In this document: in pieces, positions 36,136 to 48,400 of the stretch
Layout: each line of letters begins with the position of its first letter
How positions within the stretch are numbered: position 1 is the first letter of the stretch
Source of the DNA: Impatiens glandulifera
Taxonomy: Eukaryota; Streptophyta; Magnoliopsida; Ericales; Balsaminaceae
NCBI RefSeq assembly: GCF_907164915.1
Contig: NC_061866.1
Location: forward strand, 45,928,370-45,992,369
Reading direction: 5' to 3'
Length of the DNA stretch: 64,000 bases
The notes under the pieces: model-generated
Databases searched by the model: none
What the model was told of the DNA's origin: nothing
What the model saw: only the letters and a program-made list of their open reading frames with translations
Translations under genes and position numbers: made by a program

Positions 36136-39100
36136 GAAATTCGAGTTAGAGTGCACTTAAAAAAAATTAGGTTAGACTAAAAAAATAACAAGAAAATTGT
36201 GAATAAAACGAATATATAAATGTATGTTTTACCCATTTTTTTATGAATTATAGAAATTAATAATAAATTGAATTAAAAATATTTAAATAATTAAAGAGTT
36301 ATGTGACATTTCTACCGAAATTCATATTAATATTGATATGTAGTCGATAAATCTACCCCTGATTGTATGAATCCACTGCTTATAATAAGATATTTGTTCT
36401 TGTAAGATGGTATAAATTCATGAGTTATAAGATTTTTTTAGTCTTGTTTGACTTAAAAAATAATTCAAAACTAAATGAATAATTATTAAAGATTAAGATT
36501 TTGTGTTTTTGTTAAAAAGGTAATCAATTATTTTTTATTTTCCCCAAATACTTGAAAGTTAAATCAAGATAATCAAGAAAAGAGAGTAAAAGAAATCTCA
36601 AAATCATTAAGTTTCATTTTTCATAAAAAAAAATAAAAATAAATTATCATTATGTTAATTTACCTTTAATATTTTTTCATTTTAAATATTCTTATATTTC
36701 TTTTATTTATAAAAATAGATGTGTCAAAATATACTCGTTATAAGTTTATTTATTATTTTTTAAAATGGTCAAAATAGTACGAAAAACTATTAAGTAAACT
36801 CTCGACAATTATGCATGTTTTGGATTAAACTATTAGTACTTGAAAATGGCCTTAAATTTAAAATTATAAACCAATAAAAAAATTAATTAAAAAAATAAGT
36901 TACCTTTTGAAAATTTAATATTTAAATAATATAAGACAATATATATAAAATCATAAAAGATTAATCTAGATGTTAATAATATAACAAATTTTAAAAAATT
37001 AATTTTCTAATAATTTTTTTTTAATCTTTCAATTTTTAGTGTGATTCTAAAGTCAAATTTATTTGAGTTTCATCAAAATGAAAGAAAAAATATATAAAGT
37101 TGAACAAATTGAGCAAGTGGTATTAAAAGAACTAGTAGGTAACCTCGTGCATTTGCACGAGAGTAATGATAAAAAAACTGAATAAAAAAATTACGGTTAA
37201 AATGTGATAACATTTTTAATTTACTCTCACATATATATCTAAATTAACCACATCTCTCGACTCGGTAACAAGGGAACTCTGAAAATTAAGTATCATTAAA
37301 TAGTTAAAACATCATGTTTTCATAAAATTATGTGTTGAATTTAAAATATAAAATCTTATTAGCCTAGTTGGTTAAAGGGTTATACTTATTTTGATAGGTT
37401 TCAAGTTCGAAACATACTAATATCATTTTTTATTTTATTTTTAACCGTTTTAAATTTATGGGCGGGTCAACCCACAATCCGACCCAAATATTCATTTACT
37501 CTCACATATATATCCAAATTAAACACAACTCTCGACCCGACAATCCCGACACTTTTAAAATTAAGCATCATTATATATATATACATTAGTTAGTTAAAAA
37601 GTTAAACTTATATCGTTAAAACTAGGGGTGACCAAAAAATTTGATCCGAAATATCCGATCCGTTGATCCGGCCGACCCGATCGGATATTTTTACCGAATT
37701 TCCGGATCAGAAAAAAAAAATCGGATACCCGAAGCCAATCCGGTGATTTTTAAAATTTATTAAATAAACAACAAATTCAAACAAAAATATTATTAAATAA
37801 ATCTCTCTTTCCCTTTCTTTTCCTTCCATCTCTCTTCCTTTCTTCTTTGAATTTCTCAAATCGTCATTAGTCATTGCCACATTGGAGGCTGGAGTTGTTG
37901 CCACAAAAATGTTGGGTCAGAATAATGTCTTTTTGTTTAAAAAAAATATTGATTTTATTTTGGTATTATGAGATATAAATTATATTCGAGTTGGAGTGCA
38001 CTTGAAAAAAAATTAGGTTAGACTACAAAAATAATAAGAAAATTGTGAATAAAACGAATATATAAATGTATGTTTTACCAAATTTTTTTTATAAATTATA
38101 GAAATTAATAATAAATTGAATTAAAAATAATTAAATAACTAAGGAGTTATGTGACCTTTCTACCTCAATTCATATTAATATTGATATGTGGTAGATAAAT
38201 CTGCCCCTGATTGTGTGTTCTTGTAAGATGATATGAATCCACTAGTTATAATATTTTTTTAGTCTTGTTTGACTTAAAAAATAATTCAAAACTAAATGAA
38301 TAATTATAAAAAATTAAGATTTTGTATTTTTGTTAAAAGGTAATCAATTATTTTTTACTTTCCCCAAATACTTGAGAGTTAAATCAAGAAAAAAGAGTAA
38401 AAGAAAATCTCAAAATCATTAAGTTTCATTTTTCATAAAAAAAATATAAATAAATTATCATTATGTTAATTTACCTTTAATATTTTTTCATTTTAAATAT
38501 TCTTATATTTCTCTCATTTATAAAAATAGATGTGTCAAAATATACTTGTTATAAGTTTATTTATTATTTTTTAAGACGGTCAAAATAGTACGAAAAACTA
38601 TTAAGTAAACTTTCGACAATTATGTATGTTCTGGATATATACTTGAAAATGACCTTAAATTTCAAATTGTAAACCAATAAAAAATTAATTAAAAAAATAA
38701 GTTACCTTTTGAAAATTAAATATTTAAATATTATAAGACAATATATATAAAATCATAAAAGATTAATCTAGATGTTAATAATATAACAAATTTAAAAAAA
38801 TTAATTTTCTAATAATTGTCTTTTCAATCTTTTAATTTTTAGTATGACTCTAAAGTCAAATTTATTTGAGTTTCATAAAATCAAAGAAAAAATATATCAA
38901 GTTGAACAAATTAAGTAAGTGGTATTAAAAGAACTTGTAGGTAACCGTGCGTGAGTAATGATATAAAAACTGAGAAAAAAAATTACGGTTAAAATGTGAT
39001 AACATTTTTAATTTACTCTCACATATATATCTAAATTAACCACATCTCTCGACCCGGTAAGAAGGGAACTTTGAAAATTAAGTATCATTATATATATATA

Positions 39101-40143
39101 TATATATATAAACGTCATTTTTCATAAAATTTGGTGTTGAATTTAAAATATAAAATTTTATTAACCTATTTGGTTAAAAGGTTATACTTATTATTGATAG
39201 GTTTCAAGTTCGAAACATACTAATAGTATTTTTTATTTTATTTTTAACCGTTTTAAATTTATGGGCGTGTCAACCCACAATCCGATCCAAATATTCATTT
39301 ACTCTCACATATATATATCCAAATTAAACACAACTCTCATCCTGACAATCCAGACACTTTTAAAATTAAGCATCATTATATATACATATATATACATTGG
39401 TTAGTTAAAAAGTTAAACTTATATTGTTAAAACTAGGGGTGGCCAAAAATTTTGATCCGAAATATCCGATCCGTTGATCCGGCCGACCCGATCGGATATT
39501 TTTACCGGATTTCCGGATCGGAAAAAAAAATTGAATACCCGAAGCCAATCCGGTGATTTTTAAAATTTATTAAATAAACAACAAATTCAAACAAAAATAT
39601 TATTAAATAAATCTCTCTTTCCCTTTCTTTTCCTTCCATCTCTCTTCCTTTCTTTTTCTTCCCGTTTATCCTCTTACAAGTCTAAACCTAAAAAAATCAA
39701 AGATTTCTTTCTTCCATTTATCTTCCCATTTTCCAAATCTGTTTGTGAATTTCTCAAATCGTCATTAGTCATTTCCAAATTGGAGGTTTGGAGGTTTGAG
39801 TTGCTGCCACAAAAATGTTGGGTCGGACTAATGTCTTTTTGTTTAAAAAAAATATTGATTTTATTTTGGTATTATGAGGTATAAATTATATTCGAGTTGG
39901 AGTGCACTTGAAAAAAAATTAGGTTAGACTCAAAAAATAACAAGAAAATTGTGAATAAAACGAATATATAAATGTATGTTTTACCCATTTTTTTTTATGA
40001 ATTATAGAAATTAAAAATAAATTGAATTAAAAATAAATAAATAATTAAGGAGTAATGTGACATTTCTACCGCAATTCAAATTAATATTGATATGTGGTCG
40101 ATAAATCTGCCCATGATTGTGTGAATCCACTACTTATAATAAT
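36136..40143. repeat. Tandem repeat of about 1.87 kb, 2.1 copies
   Basis: Units start at about 36136, 37985 and 39892, each with ttcgagttggagtgcacttg-like text. The first two run full length (about 1,849 and 1,907 bp); the third stops near 40143. Each full unit holds unit-D-type text (tgtgtcaaaatatac), an ACCCGAC-type stretch, a tRNA-like segment, and a hAT-type terminus TAGGGGTGRCCAAAA near 37624 and 39434. A minus-strand 65-codon frame at 37707-37904 lies in this repeat and is not supported as a gene. Confidence 0.85.
37358..37415 (+). other. tRNA/SINE-like segment with pol III A and B boxes
   Basis: TAGCCTAGTTGG (37360-37371) fits the A-box consensus TRGCNNAGYNGG, and GTTCGAAAC (37405-37413) fits the B-box consensus GWTCRANNC at a normal spacing; GTTT and AAAC flank the B loop as a T-stem would. 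The second tandem copy (39159-39216) keeps the B box but has a mutated A box (TAACCTATTTGG). No full tRNA cloverleaf or SINE tail was confirmed. Confidence 0.45.
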
Positions 40144-40149
40144 ATGAAT

Positions 40150-41370
40150 CATCTGCAACATACAGATCATGATTCCATGATCTGTATAAAAAGTTATAGC
40201 TTCTGTAAGTTTTGACCAAATCAAGAATATTTGGTCCCTAACGACCGAGTCCTGTAAGATCGGGACTGAGAAATAGGACCGAGAATTCTAGGTCCTGACT
40301 GAAACCTAGGACCGAAAAAATTGACCTAGGACCAAGAAAATTGACATAGGACCGAGGAACCCAGACTGAGTTTTCTAACCTAGGACTAGTATTCTCGAGC
40401 TATGATCGAGTATTAGGATCGGTGTTCTTGAGCTAAGACCGAGGATTATGATCGATGTTCTTGAGGAAGGACTGAGCACTCCCTTTTCTAACCTAAGACT
40501 AAACATTCTCTTAGCCTAGGACCGATGATCTCCTAACCCTAGGATCGAGAACCTTATAACATAGGACCGAAGTACCCGACAAGTAAACTATACCTAGGAC
40601 TAAACCTCTCATACCTATGACCGAACAACTTGAGTTCAGGATCGAGCCTCCTTAACCCTAGGACCAAACATCCCAAGTTCAGGACCGAACCTCTTGAAGC
40701 CTAGGACCGAGCCCTCCGATCCCTCGACCGAGTAGTCTAAGTTTGAGACCGAGCCCTCCGGTCCCTTAACCCATACTCTAGAGCCTTGGTCTAGAACGAA
40801 CCCGTCTAAACCCAGATCACCAAAACCGGACCCTGCCTATTTTGTTCCAATTTTTAAAATACAAAATTATTTTTGTAATTTTAGAACCTCAATCTATTTT
40901 CAAATAATCTTGAAATGTCAGAAAATGATATTTAAATTTTGGGATATTTCCTAAACAAATATTTTGGCTAAGGCCCCGTTTGGAATTTATTTTTAAATTC
41001 TTAACATTTTTCTGATATTTTTCAGGTTTTGTTTAATCTTATATCAACGCAATCGCAGGTACGCCCTTTTAAATAATTTTGTACAATTATTTACGTAATC
41101 TAAACATATCATTGTTTAGGACCATCATACTACTAATTAAATGAAATAAATGTTATAAATAAATCTTGTAATAGCCAAACTTTGCTTTAAAAAATAAAAC
41201 CGTCATTTGACGGGCGCGTAGGACATAACGCGAAAGCCCTTTTCCGAGCGTAACCAAAGACTGAACCCCTTATAGAAACTCCGGTACTAAATATGCATAT
41301 ACACGTACATTTTAATAAAAAAAAATTCTAAAATCTTTTGGCGACTCTGTTTTCAAATAAAGTAATCTTT
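40150..41370. mobile_element. LTR-like remnant, possibly Gypsy, with internal repeat array
   Basis: A region less AT-rich than its surroundings. It holds the GGACCGAG array (40225-40770), then a polypyrimidine stretch, then CATTTGACGGGCGCGTAGG and GAGCGTAACC text of the kind common in plant LTR ends. TTTGGCGACTCTG at about 41336 resembles a primer-binding site following a 5' LTR of some Gypsy elements. No matching second LTR or pol gene is in the window, and exact TG/CA borders were not fixed. The call rests on pattern memory. Confidence 0.4.
40225..40770. repeat. Degenerate GGACCGAG / CCTAGGACC array
   Basis: About 20 or more occurrences of CCTAGGACCGAG or close variants (GGACTGAG, GGATCGAG, GGACCAAA) at irregular spacing of about 20-35 bases. 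Confidence 0.8.
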
Positions 41371-42560
41371 TAAAATAGTTATGTTTGATTAATTCAAATC
41401 GGGTTCTGGTTAAATTATTGTTTAACCCCCAGATTATTAGAATTTGAACAAAATTAGTTATTCTCACATAATTAATTTCTAAAAAATCCTAGATATTTTT
41501 AAAATCTTTTAAAAATTAAATGTTTTATTTTAAAAGACGCTTGACACGCAAAACAAAGTTGAAACGCATCGAACATCGAGTCACCCTACGATTTCTCGTC
41601 TTGTCACGTGTCGTCCAGACACGTGCTATGCTACGGACCAAGGAAACAATTCCCGGGAGTTACAATTACATCATCTCACGTATTACGTTACAACTGTTAG
41701 TTTGAAATTATTTGAATAACTAAAAATCAAAAAACAACACTTCAAACTTTTTTTTTATTTTTGATCACATTATTTAATTTATTAATTAAAATATTAAAAT
41801 ATCATATATTTTGAAATATTATTTTTTATTTTTCATTATATATTAATAACTTTTAATTTTTTTACTAAAAAATATCACCTCCTCTATCTTATTATCAATT
41901 ATTATAACCTAAGTTATTTAGTTGAATCTGAATATAAACCTGAACCAATCAAAACTAGTCCCAAACTTTGGGTAGAGTAGGAGAACCATCTAGGCTTTAT
42001 AATAACAAAAATAATAAAATATAAATCACTATTAAAATATAACATTTTTATAACAAAAATAATCAAATAAATTATTTAATATGTTGTTGGGTTCGACGCT
42101 GATCAGGCCTTTACAAAACATAAAGTTAATTTATACTTAGATATAAGAAATAAACTTCCATTAAAGACGTTATATGCAACCATTTATTGATCGCAATTTT
42201 TTTTGTCATATTAAAATAGGCTGAAATAGTGTCATATTTTTGTTTAATCACACCTATATTAATTAATATATATAAAATATTTAAACGTGTTTACATAACA
42301 ACAATATTAATAAAAAAAATTAATTCTATCTTCTTCTTTCTCATATTATTAATACAAAATTACATGATTAACTCTCATCATTCATCCTTGTCAATACATT
42401 TTTTTTTGGGTCACATACAAAATAATAATAATATATAATTAAGATTATTTTTTTTAGATATGAAATTTTAGTATGAGATTGTTTACTTTCTGCAATTATA
42501 TTTTTGTTCAGACAATTTGAAAATTCAAGAAAATATGGTACATAATATATCTATATCTAT
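41371..42560. other. Intergenic DNA, no gene seen
   Basis: 41520-41690 is less AT-rich and contains CACGTGTCGTCCAGACACGTG, an inverted pair of CACGTG-type words, and probably belongs to the LTR-like remnant. The rest is AT-rich; 60-70-codon open frames lack any recognisable domain. Confidence 0.5.
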
Positions 42561-42565
42561 GTAAA

Positions 42566-42960
42566 ATCATCTCCAACCCATAAACTTATTCTCAAACTCA
42601 AAATGCAGTACATCAAACAATAATTTATCTCCAACTCAAAACTAATTCTCAAACCAAAAAAAATATTCTTATATTAATCCTTTCTTACACTAATTTTTTA
42701 ACCTTATTAATATTATCTATATATTTATTAACTTTACATATTTAATCCCAATCTTTTCTCTTTCATTTCATAAATTTAAGATAAAATTAATTATATATCA
42801 ATAATTCATAAACAACAAAATAATTCTAATACATTTAAATAAACAAACATATTATATTAAAACTTAACATATTATAAGATAATTTATAAAATTAAAGTTA
42901 TAAAATATAAGTTATAAATATAAAAAAAATTATAAAATATAACATAAATTAGATTAAATT
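42566..42960. mobile_element. Truncated Harbinger-type MITE
   Basis: Starts ATCATCTCCAACCCATAAAC and continues with text parallel to the complete element at 44587 (ctcaaactcaaaatgcagta, then tattaactttacatatttaa). The matching right terminus with GGTTGGAGATG is absent. Confidence 0.55.
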
Positions 42961-44110
42961 TGAAGTGTGGTAGGTCTCTATGATTTAGAGATATATTCCC
43001 CTTTAAACTTAATGTTTGCTGATTGAAAAAATTTGGGAGTCTTTAATAGAGTTTGCCATTGACTAACCTCTCGAGGTACTCGTCGGAAAATTCAACGCAG
43101 CACCAGAGCTCAAATAGTTTGTTCTAAGTCGATAGGAGATAAATTTCTGTCCATAAGAAGCTTGTTCAAGTTTTTTTTTTTAAAATTGAGAAGAGCTAGT
43201 ATGAAAACCAAAATCTTTTTCAAATGTTTTGTAAGCTATAAACTCTATTATAATTCAATTTCAAAATTTCAAAATTCATCTGATAGATTTCTCTATCTTT
43301 ATTATCTCTTGATTCGATTTGTTCTTTGATCGATCTCTTACATATTGAAGGCCACCTAAATAATTTGCACTTTTTAAATATTAAAGTTATAATTTAATAT
43401 AAATTTTATTTTATTTTATATTATAAAGATTAAATTTGATGTGATGGGACATTTTAAGTTATATTCTAATTCAAAATATATTAAATTTAAATAAAATATA
43501 ATTGTTATTAAAAATAATTACTAATTCTATAAGATACATTTTAAAAGTAAAAAAAGAATTAATAATAAATTATAATTGTATAAAAAACAATGATAAATGT
43601 TATTATTTACAAAAACGTAAATGACTTTGTTTTTTCTTTTAATTAACAAAAAAAGTTTAAGTGAATTAAGCGCCAAAAGCTATAATATATGTTTCATAGT
43701 GATTCGTGAATTATGGTAATTTTGAAGTGAGGTTAAGTTAGTATATTTTAGAGATAGGTTCCCTTTCATTTAATGTTTGCTAATTGAAAAAGTTTGAGAG
43801 TCTATAACATAGTTCCATTGACAAAAGTCACAAAACCTGTATTTTAATTAAATGCACGCACCACCACCACAACACAAATAGCTTGTTCTAAGTTCTATAG
43901 GAGACCATTCTATGTCCATGTCCATCATAAAAGTGTTCAAAAAAGTGTTCAAGTTTTTTTTTTTAAAATTAAGGATACCATGAAAATCAAAATCTTGTTC
44001 AAATATTGTGTAATCAATAAACTATTATAATTTAATTTCAAAATTCATAGGATAGATTTCTCTCTCTTTGTTTTATCTCTTGATTCAACTTGTCAGTCTA
44101 AATAGGGCAT
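42958..44110. repeat. Module R copies 1 and 2, partial
   Basis: Two diverged copies (about 42958-43370 and 43713-44110) of a module marked by gaagtgaggt, atgtttgctgaatgaaaaag-like text and caaatagcttgttctaag. An AT-rich spacer follows each. Other copies are at 44417, 45972, 48532, 61691 and 62729. No sustained open frame. Confidence 0.7.
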
Positions 44111-44416
44111 GTTCTATTTAGTTTTTTTTTGGATTAATTTGATTTTTCTCTCTCTTCTTATTCATCACTTCAATCTTTTCAATCACTTCATTCCTTTATT
44201 TAAAATATTATAAATCTTTACAATTTTTCTAAATTTTAAATTATTAAACCTTATTATCTAGTGGTACGTTCCGTAATTTTTAACAATAATGAGGACTTAA
44301 ATGTCTCAAAACTCATTCTACCCAAAAAATTTATCCATATTTTATACAGATTTTTTATTACTTTAACCAAAAAAAAAAAAAACCTAATTTAAGAGAGACC
44401 CATAGTGTAATTTCCA

Positions 44417-45400
44417 TGGTAATTTTGAAGTGAGGTAGGTCAGTATGTTTCAGGGATATGTTTTCCTTGCATTTTAATGTTTGCTGAATGAAAAAGTTTC
44501 AGAGTCTGTCACAGAGTGATGAACCTCTCGAGGTACTCATAGAAAATTCAATGCACCAATACCGGAGCACAAATAGCTTGTTCTAAGACCATCTCCAATC
44601 CTCAACACCATTTTCAACTCCAAAATACAGTAAACATCACATCAAACAGTAATTCATCTCTAACCCAAAAACCCATTTCTAAATTCAAAAGAATATTCTC
44701 ATAATATTCTTTTTTATACCAACTTTTTAACTTTACTAATATTATCTATATATTTATTAACTTTATAAATTTAACCCCAATTTTTTTTTATTTGTTTATG
44801 AAACAAAATTTAATTATAAATTAACAACTCATACACATAAATATAATTTAAATAAATAAATTATTAAATAATTAAATAAATTATATATAAATATAAAAAG
44901 ATTATATATTAAAGATTATAAATATATAAAATTAGAAAAATGTTTAATATAAAAATAAATAAAAAAATCCTTAATTAAAAGAAATACAAAAGTTGGAGGA
45001 CATGATTACATTTTATGCCTAATTGCAGTGATGAATAGTAGTACGCCAAATTTGTCGGCTTCTCTCTCCATATTTGCCGGATCTGCAAAATACCGCTGGG
45101 AATGCGGTAGGGTTGGAGCAAAATGGGCTACTGCAAACCCATTTTGCAGTAGGGTTGGAGATGCCCTAAGACGATAGGAGATCATTCTCTGTCTATCATA
45201 AGCTTGTTCAAGTTTTTTTTTTTTTAACTAAAGAGAAAGAATTAGCATGAAAGTCATAATCTTATTCAAATGTTTTGTAAACAATAAACTCTTATTATAA
45301 TTCAATTTCAAAATTCATCTGATAGACTTCTTTTATTTTAATTTAATTTCAAAATTCATCCCATAGACTTTTCTCTCTTTATTATCTTTTGATTAGGCTT
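44417..45400. repeat. Module R copy 3, interrupted by a MITE
   Basis: Matches 61691-62060 closely apart from the 580-bp MITE inserted after ttctaa. The match resumes with gacgataggagatcattctc. Confidence 0.8.
44587..45166. mobile_element. PIF/Harbinger-type MITE, TAA target duplication
   Basis: Starts GACCATCTCCAATCC and ends GGGTTGGAGATGCCC (inverted terminal repeats), flanked on both sides by TAA (44584-44586, 45167-45169). The related sequence at about 61860 reads ttctaaggcgatagg without the element, giving an empty site with a single TAA. No transposase. It ends in a GC-richer patch with ATTTTGCAGTAGGGTTGGAG. Confidence 0.85.
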
Positions 45401-45469
45401 ATTTTTTTTTTTATCTCTCATTCATCCCGTTTTCACATCTAATTGATCATTCCATGAATAACATGTAGA

Positions 45470-48400
45470 CAATGTGATTAATTTGGGTTGAAAATTGAGT
45501 AATCAAACTTCACAAGGGAATAAAAAAAATTTACAAATGGATCATTAGTGACCTTTTTCAAAAGTTTGAGGGATGATTTATTTTAAAAAATAATTTGAAG
45601 GTAAAATGTAAGCGATCGAAAAAATTCAAGGGCCACCCAAATAATTTACAATTTTTAAATATTAAAGTTTTAATTTAATATAAATTTTATTTTATATTAT
45701 AAAAGTTAAATTTGATATGACGGACATTTTAAGTTATATTCTAATTTAAAATATATTAAATTTAAATAAAATATAATTGTTATTAAAAATAATTACTAAT
45801 TCTATAAGATATAATTTAAAAGTAAAAAAGAATAATAATAAATGATAATTGTAAAAAAAACAATGATAATTGTTGTTATTTACAAAAACATAAAAAACTT
45901 TGTTTGTTCTTTAAGTGCCAAAAGCTATTATATATATGTTTTATAGTGAAGTATGTTTATCATTTCACACTGGGTAATTTTGAAGTGAGGTAGGTTAGTA
46001 TGTTAGGGATATGTTACCCTTTCATTTTAATGTTTGCTGAATGAAAAAGTATCAGTCTATAACAGAGTTCTCCTTGTCGACGAACCTCTCGAGGTACTCT
46101 TCGGAAAATTCAATACACCACTACCGGAGCACAAATAGCTTGTTCTAAGTCGATAAGCGATCATCAATTCTCTGTCCATTATAAGTTTGTTCAAGTATTT
46201 TTTTTTTTAAGTAAGAAGAACTAGCATGAAAACCACAATCTTATTTAAATGTTTTTGTAAGCATAAACTTATTATAATTCAATTTCAAAATTAATCTGAT
46301 AGATTTCCCTGATCTATTATAATTCAATTTCAAAATTCATTCGATAGATTTTTCTCTCTTTGTTATCTTTTGATTCGACTTGTTCTTTGCACTGTTTTCA
46401 CATATTATTGATCATTTCATGAGTAACTTGTAGACAATGTGATTAATTTGTGTTGGAAATTGAGTAATCAAACTTGACAGGGAATACGAATGGCTGAATG
46501 TATGTTCTTATATATATATGTTAAGACAAATGTAATTTTTTAATTAAAGCAGATTTTTAGGTTAGAAATTATGACTCGTAAGTGTTTTTTGTTTTCTGAA
46601 TTTTCTTTATAGCAATTTCCGACAACTTTGTTGTATATTGGTATGGTAGTGTTCTTAAATCATTTATCTATCGATCTTCTAGAATAGTTAGTTTATAAGA
46701 ACGCAATTTCGTAGTGGTTATGGAAATTCTATGAACTTCCTATTAATAATTCATGACCTGTCTGTCCTATTAGTGTCTTCTCGAATGAAATTGTGAGGAA
46801 TTTGATAGAGACACTAGTGGAGTGTTAGGGTTGCAGGTGTTATGCGTTCTATTTTCAAAGATTAGATAATTGGATTCAGAGGATTCTTTCACTTCATATA
46901 TAAGAAGGATTCTATTTTGAAAGACTATTGTAGTTATCAGATTTTTCATGATCGGATTCTGAGGATTAATTGCATGATTTTATTACGCTCTCTGTTTTTT
47001 ATAAGCTAAAGAGTGACTGATGTACAAGCCATGTGTTCTTCTGTTCTGTGATCCACGAAACAGAAATCATAAAACTATCTTTGTATCTATGCGTATATTT
47101 TAAAAAGAGTTAGAATGTTTGATATCAACACTTAGGGTTATTTAATTAGGTTTGAGCCTAGTATCTTTTCAATAATTTATTTCATGATTTATTTTAATTA
47201 TTTCTCCACAGGATAGATAGATAGGACATGACAAAAGCATTATTATTATTTGTTTTTAATTTTATCATATTTAGACTTACAATTTGCATAACTTCTGAAT
47301 ATTAGGTGTGATCTAAATATTAAACATGATATTTTGGTATTTTATTCTAAATTTTGGAATTATTTAAGTTTAACATAATTCGATTCCTTGAAAATTCTAA
47401 AATGTCCATTTTAAATGTATAGTTATCTGTCCAGAACCTAAAATCATGCATGCATAGGATGAGAATTGATGTAAATATGATGTTTTTACAAATTGATTAA
47501 TTAATTCAAAATAGAGACGGTTGAGTGTATGATAAATATGCAGTACACCTAAATTATTTAGTGATGAATTATTAAAATAATATTTTTTAATTTAATTTTT
47601 TTTTAATTTTTATTAAAATAAAGTAAAAATATGTTATGTTTTAGTTCTTTTAGATACAGTATTCAAAGTTAAAAAAATAAATAAATAATTATGAGTTGAG
47701 ATTGGACTCAGTCAACAAGTGTTCAACCATGATGTTCTCTCTTCTAGTTTAATTGAATTAATGATCAATTTGTTTGGACTTTAATCTCATTTTAATTATT
47801 TGTTTATTCTAACTCTTTTATTAAATCCTGAAAAAAAAGTGTGTTTTTCTGGACCTATTTGATTAAATTTTATTATTTTTACATATTTTAAGTTAAATTG
47901 AAAAAATATATATTTATTTTATATTTAAATTTAAATTATTTCTGGACAATGTGATTAATTTGGGTTGGAAATTGAGTAATCAAACTTGCTAAGGGAATAA
48001 AAAAAATTGACTGACGGATCATTGGTGATCCTTTTCGAAAGTTTGGAATAAAAAAAATTGACAGACGGATCATTGGTGATCTTTTTCGAAAGTTTGAGGG
48101 GTGATTTATTTTAAAAAATAATTTGAAGATAAAATGTAAACGATCTAAAAAATTCAAGGGCCACCCAAATAATTTGCAATTTTTAAATATTAAAGTTTTA
48201 ATTTAATATAAATTTTATTTTATATTATAAAAGTTAAATTTGATATGACAGACATTTTAAGTTATATTCTAATTTAAAATATATTAAATTTAAATAAAAT
48301 ATAATTGTTATTAAAAATAATTACTAATTCTATAAGATATAATTTAAAAGTAAAAAAGAAAGAATAATAATAAATGATAATTGTAAAAAAAACAATGATA

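Noticed and set aside
37707..37904. 65-codon minus-strand frame MATTPASNVAMTNDDLRNSK
   Set aside because: It lies in a tandem repeat unit; the second copy has indels that break the frame, and no domain is visible.
41520..41705. 61-codon frame in the GC-richer patch
   Set aside because: Likely part of the LTR-like remnant; no family recognised.
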